A stretch of DNA of 64,000 nucleotides from Pollenia angustigena. Its lineage: Eukaryota; Arthropoda; Insecta; Diptera; Polleniidae. Positions 1 to 11,675 of the stretch are shown here, one piece after another. How positions within the stretch are numbered: the first letter of the stretch is position 1; each line of letters starts with the position of its first letter. Both the position numbers and the translations under genes were made by a program. The stretch is from contig OV884059.1 in assembly GCA_930367215.1 (NCBI GenBank), forward strand, positions 74,123,393-74,187,392, in the 5' to 3' direction. The notes under the pieces are model-generated. The model was not told where the DNA came from. It saw only the letters and a program-made list of their open reading frames with translations, and ran no database searches.

Positions 1-82
1 TTATCTCCCTATTGAATAACAGATAAAACCATCACGGCCTTATCTCACATGGTATTAAAGCACCCCCCCCGCCCCCCCCCCA
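1..82. repeat. Edge fragment of TTATCTC repeat with poly-C tract
   Basis: The first 60 bases contain inverted versions of the motif GGCTTTATCTC followed by GGTATTAAAGCA and a C-tract. The same arrangement, including the C-tract, ends the element at 49667-50234, so this is the end of a second copy cut by the window edge. Confidence 0.75.
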
Positions 83-1589
83 CTGCTTTCACACGTTTCA
101 TCTTTTAAAGCTCAACTCTTATGTTTTTAGGTGAGGGAAGATAGGGGGTTAGTACGGAGATGCATGTACTCGGTCAGTACGCTTTGTGTTTTTATTCGTT
201 GGTATATGCAGAGCGATTGCTGCATGTAATTGTTTTCTTTTCTTTTTTTCTTTGATTCGCTGTTAATAAAATTGTTGTTGTTTTGAACCGAAAAAAGTTG
301 AAACCGATTGCTGCGTGTGATTATGTTGGCATCTTTAAAAGGGAATTGTAAAGAAGTTGAGTATCAAAAGATGAAATGTGTAAATTTAGACTAAGAACAA
401 CAAGCACTTGCGAACCTCAAATTTGTATAAAAACAGTTACGTTATCGTTCGCTTGCATTGTCTATCTACTTGTTGTTCTGAAAATTGTTAGTGGACCTCA
501 GCTCAGTTGTTTGTCGTTGAAAATACAAACGAACGATAGCAATCGACATCGTGGGCCAGGCTCTTAGTTTTATATACATACATATTTTATCTTATATATG
601 AAAAACGAAATAAAAATTTAAGAAACTTTTACAAATTGCATGTTGTCCTATTATTTTTTTCGGCACTGTAATTTCAAATTAATATTTCTCATCATTATTT
701 TTAAGGTAGAAAATAGTTTTAAATACCTACTAGAACTAACTAATTACCTTCCTTAATTTACAGTTTCGATTTTCTACATATTAAGCAAATTTAATAAAAA
801 AAAAATATAGTATTTAACTAAATAAGCAACGAAATCATTAGTTTCTTCTGTTGCTTTTTTTAATTAAAAAAAAAAGATTAATGAATTTTTCAAAACAAAA
901 AAAAAAATTTTCTTCACCAGAAAAAAACTCTTATTTTTATGGAATCTATAAATAAATACTTAGATTTAAAAGCGAATAACAACAAATTAATTATTGAAAG
1001 AATTGATGTAGTGTAACCTGTAACCAAGAACAAAAGACAAAATCACAAAGAACGCTTTGGCTAATTAGTCGAAGCTGTGCGAATTCATTTTAGCCATGAA
1101 AGCATTTTCAGACTTTCATTTCATTTATAGCACCAAAAAAAATATATATAGTTTTTAAAACAAATTAAAGACAAAGCTGCCGATAACACAATACCCTGAC
1201 TAATTTTAGGTATAAAAAATTAACAAAAGTAATTAAAAATTTTAATTTTTTTAATCGAAATCTAAAAAATGTTAGATAATTTAATACAAATTTAATTTTT
1301 TTTTTTTAATATCGAAAGATTTATTATCTGCTAATTTTTACGTGTCAAAGTTTTACTTTCAAAACAGAATAAAAAAAAATTTGAAATTCCTTGCGTGGTT
1401 AATCTTCTATGTCTTAGAACTTACAAATTATTTTGCTGTCTTAAGAAATGTTTTAATAAATGCGTATTATTACTAAAAGAAACTTGCGATGACGAGAGCA
1501 GTATTAACATTTTGAGGCCTTTCGGGTATTTTATGACGATATTTTGGCTTCGCTGTCCTTTTTCCGAACACCCTTTACCGATACCGTTT
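83..1589. other. AT-rich sequence, no gene seen
   Basis: There are many A/T runs and no open frame with recognisable protein features. A short frame at 376-567 follows a TATAAAA at 426 and has a hydrophobic stretch, but nothing supports it as a gene. The phrase GATGCATGTAC near 158 recurs near 4830, so part of this may be an old repeat. Confidence 0.5.
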
Positions 1590-1700
1590 AAATTGAATAC
1601 CGGTATTGATACCGATACCGAAATTAGCTTTTTGCATAAAATATCGGTATACGTATACCGTTTCTCTTAATACCGGTATAATTGTTTCGGTATTTAAAAA
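1590..1700. repeat. Cluster of ACCGATACCG / ATACCGGTAT motifs
   Basis: At least seven copies of variants of ATACCG occur in about 110 bases, many of them palindromic. Similar short-motif clusters lie just inside the ends of hAT elements elsewhere in this window. Here I could not find a terminal inverted repeat or target duplication, so it may be one orphan end. Confidence 0.4.
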
Positions 1701-1820
1701 TAATATAATTTTTCAAATAGAAAAAAAAATTAAAAGTTTCAACACTTGTGCTTATGAAAAATATGTTTGTTAACTTGACGCTCTATGGTTGAAACACTGT
1801 TTGTTTGTTTTGCTACTTAA

Positions 1821-3348
1821 GGCGCCCGTACACGACATGTATTTGTCATCTGACATGTCAAATTTTCAAGTCACATGTAATTGTTCATGTCTGTCAAAAT
1901 TGCTGTTTTACATAAGGTTTATAATATTCGGTCACAAACGTACATGTAATTTGCTTCTGACATTGTCTCTGTTTTTTTCGCATTGTTATTGCAGAAACCA
2001 AAGTAGTTCTCGCCTTCAAAATAGCTTGCTGCCGCCACGAAAACATTTATTTGCGCCGTAAAATAATTTAGCCATCTTAAAATTTTATCTTTTATTTTAA
2101 AGATAATAATTTAGAATTTTATAATTAAACGGTTTTTATGTATATATTAGGTCTGTCTGGGTACTTTTCCAGTAGCAAATACTCAGTAAATTTTTTTGGG
2201 AGAGTAAGACCAATATTACTCTATCGTCTGAAAAAATCTCAAAAAGTACGCAGACAGTATCCAGTGAAATTTTGCAAGAAAACAGCTGATCGGTGTGTAA
2301 ACAATTGAAATAACAAAGCAAAAGAATTTTAGCATATGTTTACGCAAAATAGAATTCTCGGGGTAAATTCAAAAATTATTAATTAAAGTGAAGCTTAAAA
2401 ACTGTTGTAAATTAAAAAACTTGTTTATTACACTGTTATTAGTTTGGTAAATTCAATTTCTTCTTAGTTTTTAGTTTTATTTGTCGGGTTTTTTTATAAA
2501 ATTCTTTTGCTAACATTGCCCAACATAGTGCCGGCTTACAATGGAAAAAAAGAATTAAATACCCAATACAGTGCCCTCCAACAGCTTGACAACGGAGAAA
2601 AATAATTTGGATGTGAAGTGCTCCAAATACTCGCCTCTTCAATTGCAAAGTTTGTCCCACAAAGTTCTGCTGGTTCTATCGGTTCTGTCATCTCCACTTA
2701 CGCCACGGTCGCACTGTATATTTGGATTTTTCTAGCATGAAGTAAAATGTTTTGTTTATTATAATTTATTATTAACGTTAAAAATCAACACAATTCTAAC
2801 TACTTACCTCCGCCATTGTTAAATTTAAATTTTTATATTCATTTCACAAAAACTATTTGATTCAAACAGCTGTTCAAACTATTTGCAAAATCTTGCAAGC
2901 GGAAATTTCTCCAGTAACATTTTGCAAGTTCTCTAACTTCCAACTGTCAAAAAATTCTCGTTTTGGCTCTCTCGAGTACGCAGACAACATTTTGCAAGAT
3001 TTTGCAACATTTTGCGCAAAATATGTGTACGCAGACAGACCTATTTACATAAATTCTATTCAATGGTGCGATGATCATATATATTTCAGTATTGTAAAAT
3101 ATTAACATCAGCCGGCTAAAGATTCCGTCAATAGTGGACGCCGCTGCCGGTTTCTTCTTGGCATAGATTTCTGATGTCAGATGGTTTGTCAGAGGAAAAT
3201 AGAGCACGCTCTAATTGAAATTTTGTCAGACGACTTTGCATCTGACTTTTACAGAAGCAAAGTTAAAATGGTAACACACGACATGTATGTATTTTGCAGT
3301 GGAAAATTTGACATGTCAGATGACAAAAACATGTCGTGTACGGTCGCC
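1821..3348. mobile_element. DNA element with long terminal inverted repeats (GGCGCCCGTACACGACATG)
   Basis: The left end (GGCGCCCGTACACGACATG, then TTTGTCATCTGACATGTCA) is matched in reverse complement at 3300-3348 over about 45 bases with few mismatches. The flanks are TTAA on the left and TTTAA on the right. No transposase is visible, so this is a non-autonomous element of about 1.5 kb. A second inverted-repeat element (2148-3043) lies inside it and arrived later. Confidence 0.7.
2148..3043. mobile_element. Nested inverted-repeat element (TAGGTCTGTCTG ends)
   Basis: The left end TAGGTCTGTCTGGGTAC is mirrored by GTACGCAGACAGACCTA at the right end. Internal copies of GTACGCAGACA and of TTTTGCAAGA/TTTGCAAAAT lie near both ends as subterminal repeats. 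The flanks are consistent with a TA duplication. No coding frame is recognisable. Confidence 0.65.
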
Positions 3349-3539
3349 TTTAATAATAGTAAGTTACTATGATAAAATCAAGGAAAGTAACATAAAGTGC
3401 CAAATACACTTTTAAATGCTTGTCTAGCAAGCGAATTCACTCGTGTTCGTGTGCTGGACGTAATATTCGCCGTCATATCAACATTTTTTGATTTTCATCC
3501 AGCATCGTCGGTGTGACACATAAAAACACATGTTTACTA

Positions 3540-3660
3540 ATACTACAACACTCGATATATCAAAATATCGATATTTTTAAAAGAAATAATCGATATATAT
3601 CGCCGATTTTTAAAGTACCGATATATCGATTTTAAAATATGACTATCGAACTTGATATTT
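3540..3660. repeat. Cluster of ATCGATAT motifs
   Basis: Several overlapping ATCGATAT/TATCGATA palindromes lie in 120 bases. The same motif is subterminal in the hAT element at 37156-37728, but no matching terminus was found here. It is possibly an orphan hAT end. Confidence 0.35.
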
Positions 3661-4237
3661 TTTAAAGTCAGTCTTCATTAAAAACTCAAAATTTTAGCCG
3701 TTTTCAAACAAAATGTTTTTTTAAGAATCGGCATCACTGCATGCACCATATGTTTTTTTAAACTAATATGAAGATTAGGGCGAATTCACTAGAAGGTGGG
3801 GTCAAGTCAAAATATGGTGTTTTTTCGGTGTTCGACTTGTCAAAGTTTCTATACAAATCATGGTGGAATAAGCAGGTGGCATCGTTATGGCAACAAATAC
3901 AACATTACAACAAAAATGGAAATTATATCACCGTTTACGTCAAAGAAATTCTTTAAACAAAAATCAAAACGTGCCGCTGAACGTGATGAAATAAATAAAT
4001 TTTTAGCCAATTGTTATTTAATTATTTTCAATATCTTATTTATTTTAATATAAATTATCAAAAACTTATCAAAACTTTAATAAAATACAATAATCACAGC
4101 ACAAAACGTGGACTTTTTGTAAACATAAGCAAAACTTTGAAATAAGACTAGACAAACAATGCAAGAGCAAAAAATCGTCATCTGGCGTATGCTGCCACCG
4201 TTATTATTTCACCATGATACAAACTAGTTTTTTATGT

Positions 4238-4743
4238 AAAGGGCATAATAAACCTCACAAATTGCTTGGCAAACATGTCAAAATTTTACGTTTGTACAAA
4301 CATTTTGTGTTGTTAATTGGGGTGTTTGCTGTTTGGACAAACATTTGAAGCAATGTTTGCAGAAATATTAAACATTTTTAATATTTGTTAGACATGTTGG
4401 ATATTTGTCAAACTTTTTGTGGCGTCTAATGCTTAATGTATTCAATTAAATTAATTTTTAAAATTAAATTAATTTTTTTTGGTAGTATTGCTTGCCACAA
4501 AACAGCTCGTTGTTTAAATCACTTTTAACTTTAAATTTTTTGCCTTTATTTTATAATTTCTTCTCCGTTTAAAGCAAAAAGCAACAAAATTGCCGCAGCA
4601 CTATTGGCGTCTGCATTCATAGAAAACAAAACAAAAATGAAAATTAATATTTGTACGCAAATATTCGTTTTGTTTATTGGCAAACCCCAAACGAAAACAA
4701 TGTGTGTGTTTGCCAAGCATTTTGTGTGGTTTATTATGCCTTT
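4238..4743. mobile_element. Inverted-repeat MITE (AAAGGGCATAATAAACC ends)
   Basis: The left end AAAGGGCATAATAAACC, followed by TTGCTTGGCAAACA, is matched in reverse complement by TGTTTGCCAAGCATTTTG then GGTTTATTATGCCTTT. The terminal repeats are about 40 bases with one insertion/deletion. The interior is rich in TTTGTACAAACA-like palindromes and has no coding potential. Confidence 0.7.
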
Positions 4744-4762
4744 AAGTCTGTGTTCATAAAGT

Positions 4763-5002
4763 TCATGTCTTATTGACATGATTGCTACTTTATAGGCGAG
4801 AGGGACAAGGAGAAAAGAAACGAGTACACAGATGCATGTACGGTCTTAACGTTTTGCTTTCTTATTCATTGTTTAATTTTGTTTTTGTTTTCAATATCAA
4901 ATAAAACAAAATAAAAAACATGTCCTCAACATGACATGAATCATTTGAACGCCAATTCATGTTCAAAGAAGAAAAAGGAAGAATCATGTCAATAAGACAT
5001 GA
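4763..5002. mobile_element. 240-bp MITE with 21-bp perfect inverted repeats
   Basis: TCATGTCTTATTGACATGATT at the left end is the exact reverse complement of the 21 bases at the right end. The inverted repeat itself contains the palindrome ATGTC..GACAT. The interior is AT-rich and non-coding. Confidence 0.7.
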
Positions 5003-5117
5003 GCCGTATTAACTCAGACTAAACAACCCTATTTTTTTACTAACAATATTTTTGACAATTCGACCACAGAACCAGTGTTGTAGAGTTAACCTCACATTCT
5101 CGTCAATTCGCCTTGTA

Positions 5118-5900
5118 TGAAGATCTAAAATGATTGGCATTTATAAGAAGAAGAATTAAGAAAAAAGCGGGGTTTTCACATTGCAGAATTGTAATTAAAA
5201 CAGTGAAGTCAAACGAACTTGAAGACTTATTTTATGCGGTTTTTGGAACAAAATATGTATGTATGTGCCTATATATATTTGGAATATTAATAAGATTCGT
5301 GCATATATACGTACATTACACTGGTCGCATCTTGTATGGGATTTTCTTTTTTTTAATTTAATTGTTTGCGCTGCTTAAAATATGAGGTTTGGTGTAAGAA
5401 ATCATGACCTAATTTTTCAGGTCAATCCGACGGTGCCTAGCCGTGCCGGGTGGGGCCCAAAGTTCCCCATTTTATAAAAAAAACATCTTTTCTATCAGAT
5501 CTTCCGCAGAGAAAGTACTTCAAGTGTGCCAAATTTCAGCTTCCTATGTCATCGGATGGCTTCAGAAAGTTGCGGAAAGAATAGGACATACATGCAAACA
5601 TCCTGACATACTAAGAAATTATATATTGTATAGATAGATTAAAGTATTTGCAGTTTAATATTTTAGTATGATACGAACGAAAGATTTTTAAATAATTTTA
5701 ACTAATTCGGGGTCGCTGAATCCAGAAAAAATTTTAAATTTTTCATTATTAAAAAGTAAATAAACTAGCACGATCTTTTTACAGCGGGTAGATATGAATA
5801 TTACAAAAAAAAAAAAAACAAAAATATTCGCAAAATGGAAACATTTTTTTGACTTAATACCCTCTGGTTCATCAAGTGCGAATTGATTTATAAAAAATTT
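5118..5900. other. No gene; possible old dispersed repeat
   Basis: No protein frame is supported. The stretch around 5420-5600 is less AT-rich (CGGTGCCTAGCCGTGCCGG) and reads like the interior of a dispersed repeat, but I cannot assign it to a family. Confidence 0.35.
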
Positions 5901-6404
5901 TATACCCACACCACAATAGTGGAGAGGGTTCCAGCGGGAAAAAGAAGGAGTACGGAGGCCTTCTAGAAGGCCTCTGTACCCCTTCTTTTGGATAAACAAG
6001 GCCTTCTCGCTCCATTCCATACTCATATCTTTTTTACACGCGTTGTCATTGCGGAGAAGGCCTTTCGCTTTCCTTTCTTCCCCAGAGCTTCTTAAAGGCC
6101 TTCAAATAAATGGCTCTTAGAAGGCTTTCCAGAGAATGACTGCCAAAAGGCCTTAGCAAAAAGGGTATCTTGTTATTTAAATTTTTATATATGTATACCT
6201 ATTTTGCAAACGTATGTTTATATATTTTATTAAGCTTATTGTAGTTTAATAAAACATGTTGTACCTATTTTTTTATTGAAATAATCAAATTTGCTAAATA
6301 TTGTAAAATAGATTGCAAATAAAAGTTTATAGTAAAATAAAACTTTAAAGCACAAGTACCTATCTTCCTTAATGAAAAAAAGCTCAACTAAAATGATTTA
6401 CATT

Positions 6405-7135
6405 AAGGGTAATCACGATGGTCATTGTGCAAATTTGCAATGTGTAAATTTGCAGTGCATATTATGATTGATCGTGAGCATACCACTTTTATTTTTGTGC
6501 AAATATGCTATTTTTCTAAAAATGTATTCTGGCAACACTAAAAACTTCTGGCAGCACTGTTAAAAATCTGCATTTGTTTACAATTATACACAAGCAAATT
6601 AAAATAAATGTTTTCTTTTTAATTAATTTAAATTTAATTCTCTATTTTATTTTACAATCTGCGAAAATGTTCAATTTATAAGTTTTCTTAAAATCAATAT
6701 GGCACTTAGGCCCGTTTTCACAACTTACCGATAGCTAAAGGTAAGATTTTATAGGCCGTATAAAAAGTGTTCCATTATAACAACTTTACTTTAACCTACC
6801 AGGTAGCATTAACCTTAATCTACTTTATCGCTCACTTTAGGTTAAAGTAAAGTTTTAATAATGGAACATTTTTTAACGGGCCATTTAAAATCTACTTTAA
6901 GCTATCGGTAAGTTGTGAAAACGGGCCTTAATATGTCAAATGTTATTGTTTACATTTGTTTGCAACTGAGCAAATATGCACTACTAACTTTGCTCATGGT
7001 TTTTTTAGTGCAAACGAAGTAAAAAAGAGCAAATTGCAAATACGTACATTTTGTTGTTGTGTTGTGCAAATGTGTGTATTTTTGCACGCATTTGCATCGT
7101 TTGCACACTTTGCACTACCCATCGTGATTTCCCTT
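6405..7135. mobile_element. Nested inverted-repeat element (AAGGGTAATCACGATGG)
   Basis: The left end AAGGGTAATCACGATGG is matched by CCATCGTGATTTCCCTT at the right. Repeated TTTGCAAAT and GTGCAAA motifs lie inside both ends. The flanking trinucleotide ATT (equivalently TTA in a shifted reading) is duplicated, which fits the 3-bp duplications of PIF/Harbinger elements. The frame at 6956-7351 overlaps it and is a by-product of the repeats. Confidence 0.7.
6709..6927. mobile_element. PIF/Harbinger-like MITE with TTA duplication
   Basis: This is a 219-bp fold-back. GGCCCGTTTTCACAACTTA, then CCGATAGCT, is exactly mirrored at the right end, and homology between the arms continues inward through TTCCATTAT and CTTTACTTTAACCTA. 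TTA is duplicated at 6706-6708 and 6928-6930. A 3-bp TWA duplication is characteristic of PIF/Harbinger. It is the innermost and youngest layer of the nest. Confidence 0.85.
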
Positions 7136-7860
7136 ATTATTGTTTTTATTTTGTATTTTAATATGCACCTACTTTGTTACTTTGTTGTTGTAAAGGGATC
7201 TGAATTCTTTTGCTTTTGCTTGTGCAAAAAAATAAAACAAAAAGTGTTACTCTTTCTTTTCTCGCTTCTCATAGAAGCGAGTGTGGAGGCCTTCTATGAG
7301 GCATTCTTTTGCAGTTACGTAAGAATAGTAATTAAATCAAAAAAATTTTAAAGCAGGCCTTTAAAAAGGCCTGAAGTAAGAAGGTCTTCTGAGTTTTCCC
7401 GCTGGGGTATTATGCATTTGTGCTGGTGTGTGTAACACCTTAAAATATTGGTCATAGACCCACCTTAAATTACAGGTCGCAATTTCGGAGATAATTTGAT
7501 ATAATTTTGGACATAGGTTCTTATTGGCACAAGGACCACGAGGGAAGATAGGGGGAAATATATTCCTCTCAGAAGCTATCAAACCGATTTTAATGAAATT
7601 TAAAACATAGATAGAACCATATCTATGTATATGGCTCATAAGCTATACAGTTTTTGAAAAATAGGACCACAAGGAGAGGTAGGGGGCAATTTCTGCCTCA
7701 CACAAATTTTCAAACCAATTTTAATGAAGTTTATAAACATAGATGAATCCATATTTATGTGGACACTCAATATGATGTGTTTTTAAATACTGTGGTGTAG
7801 GGTATCATATGGTCGGGCTTGACCGAGTATACTTTCATATTTGTTAGTCTTAAAATAATC

Positions 7861-8745
7861 CAACAAAAAAAGTTTTTATTAACAAGTTCTTGTTATATTA
7901 AATTAAAGAGCCTAATAATTAAAAAATTTTGGAGAAAGGCGACATGTAATATTTATATCCATCCGCTGTCTATTTTTTTTTTTTTTTTTTTTGTTTATGA
8001 AACGGTTGGTTCAAAATTATTTTGCATATGCCTTTATTTTAAATTCAAAATTAGTTTGCTTTCTCTGGAAATTTTGAGCTAATTTTCTCTTTATGATCAA
8101 GTGCGATAACCTTTGCCACCTAAATAAGAGCGGCATGCGTTTTTTATGTCAAAACTATAAAAAATCGAATTCAACATCATCGGGCTGGAAAATATCAATC
8201 CACTCTCGATGGTGGATTAAATTAAAAAGATCAAGCATTTCTAGCAAAAACACAAATGAACTCTTTTCAGGAATGTTTATTAAATAATAATAAAATCCAA
8301 TTTTAATCCTGCACAAACTTAAACTTCATTTGCATTTTATTTTAACCATAAAACAAAAATGTACCTGCTCTTTTGCACTTGAAAATAATTTTAGGAATTT
8401 ACATGAAATTTTATTTAAATGACATGTATCTTTAAAAATATAAACCCTGCCCTGCACAAAATCCAATTTCTTTTGAATGTCATAGTTTAGGCAAGTGACT
8501 ACACACAAGTGTTGACACAAAACTTAAGTGGTTTCAAAGAGATCCAGAGTACAACAATTAACATACATAAATATTTCAGATCATTTACATTATGGATAAG
8601 ATACAAACAACCCTTAATTGTGCTACTTGTTATTTTAAGAACGAAACTGATCGCTTAAAAATTTTCAATACTTCTAGATCACTAGATAACACACAAGCAG
8701 ATTATGAAAACAATAAACCGAAAGAGCACAGCACAGTGTGCCCAC
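7861..8745. other. No gene seen
   Basis: AT-rich sequence with a T-run at 7973-7991. Short frames at 8093-8287 and 8326-8520 have no recognisable domain, and nothing else is supported. Confidence 0.45.
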
Positions 8746-9035
8746 CAGTGATGCCAACTTTTTGAGAGCAAAAAGCACTTTAAAATTTAAAAAAAGCACT
8801 AAAAAGCACTATTTCGAACAAAAAAAAGCGTTAAAAAGCACTAAGCCATTTTTACAATTTAATTAAACACAAAACAAGTTGCATTCGGCTGTGCAAAATA
8901 TGACATACCTCCATATTTACATTCGTTTATAAACATTTTTAAATGTACTGATATATCTTCAATAAAAATATCATCCAAACCACTTGTATCATCATCAGCT
9001 GAGTTTGAAGTTCATAAAACAGTTTCAAAGTAATA

Positions 9036-9110
9036 CAGTGCGAACTCGATTTCCGTAACTCGAAAAAATCGCACCTATTGCAATTACCGAAAATTTGCAA
9101 AACCTTATAT
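9036..9110 (+). repeat. Possible pogo/Tigger-type terminus
   Basis: TACAGTGCGAACTCGATTTC follows the style of pogo/Tigger ends (TA, then CAGTG and a CGA-rich repeat). No matching right end was found, so this would be a truncated relic caught inside the hAT element. Confidence 0.3.
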
Positions 9111-9597
9111 TTCATCGTTTAAATAATTCTATATTAAAATAGTGCAAAGTTTAATATGATATTGGCGTATGATATTGTCCAATTATTTTAACCTATGTAC
9201 GCTTCTGAATGAAGAACACACATAAGGTGCAAAATAGAAAAACATGTATGTTTGTATTCTGATACTTAGTCAACCTTTTTGCAATAGCACTAGAGGTAGA
9301 AGTGTACAACACGCGGTTAATCGGTGACGAGTGTCGTGTGTTTGAAAACTAAAGCGCATGAAAACTGGCAGGTTACACAACGCTCGTTATAAAAGCATTT
9401 TCTGTCAGCTGTTTTTAATTTATTAAACACTTTGCTTATATCAAGTTTCGGCCCTTTTTTGTTTTTAAAGTCTTTCCGTCCTTTTTCAATTTTTGAAACA
9501 GTGTCTACATTTAAAAAAAAATGTTTACTGAAAACAAATACATCATTTTTATAACGATTGCTTAATATGTTGTCAACGCTAAAAAGTGTGACATTGG

Positions 9598-9837
9598 GCC
9601 ATGTCACAGAGTACAATTCCGTTCGGAATGATTCCGTTCGGAATTGAAGAAAACATATTTGTTTGTTGATGGAAAGTGTATTTTGATAGTTTTATGGCCT
9701 TTCAGATACAGACAACTCCCATACAGTACATGAAAACAAAAATGGTTTCATTCCGAAACATTTTTTCGTCATTTTCTGAAGCACCAAAATACGGAATGAA
9801 TTCCGTTTCCGAACGGAATTGTACTCTGTGACATGGC
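9598..9837. mobile_element. 240-bp MITE (GCCATGTCACAGAGTAC ends)
   Basis: GCCATGTCACAGAGTAC, followed by AATTCCGTTCGGAA, is repeated perfectly in inverted orientation at the right end (31-bp arms). The palindromic GGAATTCCG-type motif is reiterated just inside. It is nested within the hAT element at 8746-10184 and non-coding. Confidence 0.8.
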
Positions 9838-10289
9838 TGATTTTGTAAAATTTCCAAAATGGTAGGAAGCCTAGCTCTAACCTCGTAAATAATCTATCTT
9901 TTATCACTTTTTTATAATTTGAAATCTAAAAATCTTTGAGGGTCATCTTAAAATTGTACCCCAAATAGCAAATATCATCTAAGTCATCCTCTTTATAATC
10001 AAAGTTTTGAAAAATTATAGAAAAAAAATAAAAATTGTAAAAAGCACTAAAGGCACTAACGAAAAATTGAAAAAGCACCAAGTTAGTGCTTTTTCTTAGT
10101 TTGGCACTAAGGATAAAATTTTGGCGTTTTGAGGCATCAAAAAGCACCATAAATAGTGCCAAAAGCACTAAGTTGGCATCGCTGGTGCCCACAGTGAACG
10201 AAAAGAGTAGTGAAAGTGTAATTATTATTTTCAGTAACTCATGCCTTAGCGGTACTTTTAAAAATTTCTATAACTCTCTTGTTTTTATA

Positions 10290-10375
10290 CCCTTCACCGA
10301 AGGTTAAAAGTTATACGTTTATCATTGCGTTTATAATTTTAACAATATTAATCTTGGACCTTAAAATGTATATAT
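10290..10375 (+). repeat. TATACCC-type dispersed repeat, first part
   Basis: TTTTTATACCCTTCACCGAAGG starts at about 10285 and leads to AATCTTGGACCTTAAAATG. It resumes after the hAT insertion at 11684 with ATATCGTGGGTCCTTATGAG and AACGATGTCCATCTGTCCG. These phrases match the repeat copies at 22205 and 34030. Confidence 0.65.
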
Positions 10376-11675
10376 TAGGGTATTCATTTAATCGGGCATT
10401 TGCTTTAATCGGTTAATCGCTCGATTAATTAACCGAGGTTTTGGGTCAATCGGTTAATATTGCTATTGATTGGTTAACCGATTAATAAAGTTTTGTTATA
10501 AATTAAGTAATTTCAATAAATAAAAATGCAAAAATTATTTATTATTTGGAGTTTATTATTGAAAAAAAAAAAAACAATAACATAACAAACAAAACAATTC
10601 TTGGACTAAAATGAGCAAACAAAGAAAATTCAATACTAATTAATACATATGGGCATTCCCACAGAATGTTCTACCAGGATGAAAGAATAGAATGTTGGTA
10701 AGCATCGTCTTTTATGGCTTATTATTATAAAAAAAAGTCTATGTTTTTATAAAAGAATGGTTTTTATAGCATATCTCAGCTGTTTTACTTGAGGAAATTG
10801 GGCTGGAAACTGGAAAACTTTATATTTTTTAAAGAAATTTTTATATAATTATTTTACATGCAAAAAAAAAATGTTATGTTTGGACTTTTTCTTCACAATC
10901 TCTTCATAACAATCAATTGTAAATTGAGTATTAGGTTTTTGTTAAGGAAATTTTAAGATATTTTTGGGAAAATTCATGGTGATAATAATAAAAAAACATA
11001 TGGAAAAATCGTAAGTTCGCGACCCCGTACATTCTAAAAATAATTTGATTTAAATGTTTAGCATTTAAGCGATTATTTTCTTTAGATTTGTTAAATCTTG
11101 ACTTGGAGAAAAATTCTTGCATTTATCGAAGATGTTAGAGAAATCCAAAGCAATCCATAATACAGAATATCGAATTTCTCAGTCTTTTTCCTGGATTTCT
11201 CTAAACGTACAAAATCTTCCATTATGCCATTATAGTACTGTTTAAATTTTTTAAAACTTTGATCACTTCTAATTGTTTCGGTTACTATCGAGAGTTTCTT
11301 CTGTTGTCAGGCCATCATCTGGCATAGCTCAGCACCGCACATTCTGCAAAAAAGTTTATTTCCGAATCCCTTAGTTTCTGTTTTTGTACTGTATCTTAAG
11401 AATGTATTGCTAGAAGAAAATATATTGTATGAAAAAATATTTTCTGAACACATACCTTTTGAATATGAGACGAAATAAATAATAAAAAACACAAGCAAAT
11501 TTGTTATAATACTACAAAAAATTCAAAATTTTGTTATATCGGTTAATCGGTTAATCGACTGAAATTAACCGGTTTAATCGTTAATCGAAAAAACGCAATT
11601 TTAAATTAACCGATCAGTTAATCGGGTGGTAAATAATCGGTTTTCCGGTTAACGGTTAACCGAATGAATACCCTA
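10376..11675. mobile_element. hAT-type transposon, 8-bp target duplication GTATATAT
   Basis: The ends are TAGGGTATTCATT and its exact reverse complement. GTATATAT is duplicated exactly at 10368-10375 and 11676-11683. Both ends carry dense clusters of CGGTTAAT/ATTAACCG (10380-10490 and 11535-11665). The interior is AT-rich, with only short frames (for example minus-strand 10931-11122) that I cannot tie to a hAT domain. It interrupts a TATACCC-type repeat. Confidence 0.9.

Larger units (their letters stand above)
3778..5117. mobile_element. Element bounded by AAGGCGAATTC-type inverted ends
   Basis: The left end (GCGAATTCACTAGAAGGTG, then a phrase ending GACTTGTCAAA) is mirrored at 5052-5117 (GACAATTCGACCACAG, then GTCAATTCGCCTTG). 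A closer relative of the same end lies at 46508-46580. The two ends define an element of about 1.34 kb holding two further inverted-repeat elements (4238-4743 and 4763-5002). No transposase was recognised. Confidence 0.5.
5930..7404. mobile_element. CAGCGGGAAAA-ended DNA element inserted in the repeat
   Basis: The ends are CAGCGGGAAAA and its reverse complement TTTTCCCGCTG, with the host repeat continuing on both sides and GGGT present at each junction. Subterminal copies of AAGGCCTTCTAGAAGGCCT occur at both ends. A 337-bp relative lies at 13601-13937. No transposase was seen. The first bases (CAG) would suit a hAT-type end, but a clean 8-bp duplication is not visible. Confidence 0.7.
5901..7860 (+). 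repeat. TATACCC dispersed repeat, split by a nested insertion
   Basis: The repeat begins TATACCCACACCACAATAG at 5901, is interrupted at 5929, and resumes at 7405 with GGGTATTATGCATTTGTGC. It ends near 7860 with GGTGTAGGGTATCATATGG and GGGCTTGACCGAGTATAC. The uninterrupted copy at 60650-61362 shows the order of these blocks and proves the interruption. There is no open frame, and the function is unknown. Confidence 0.8.
8746..10184. mobile_element. hAT-type transposon, 8-bp target duplication GTGCCCAC
   Basis: The terminal inverted repeat is CAGTGATGCCAACTT at the left and, in reverse complement, CAGCGATGCCAACTT at the right (14 of 15 match). GTGCCCAC is duplicated exactly at 8738-8745 and 10185-10192. 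An 8-bp duplication with CAG-type ends is diagnostic of the hAT superfamily. AAAAAGCACT/AGTGCTTTTT motifs are clustered inside both ends. No continuous transposase frame was recognised. A MITE (9598-9837) and a possible pogo-like end (9038) lie inside. Confidence 0.85.

Noticed and set aside
1..567. Solo LTR at the window start (TATAAAA, polyadenylation-like AATAAA)
   Set aside because: No TG...CA ends, target duplication or second copy could be identified.
5688..6026. 112-residue minus-strand protein
   Set aside because: It crosses the junction between a dispersed repeat and the CAGCGGG element and has no domain.
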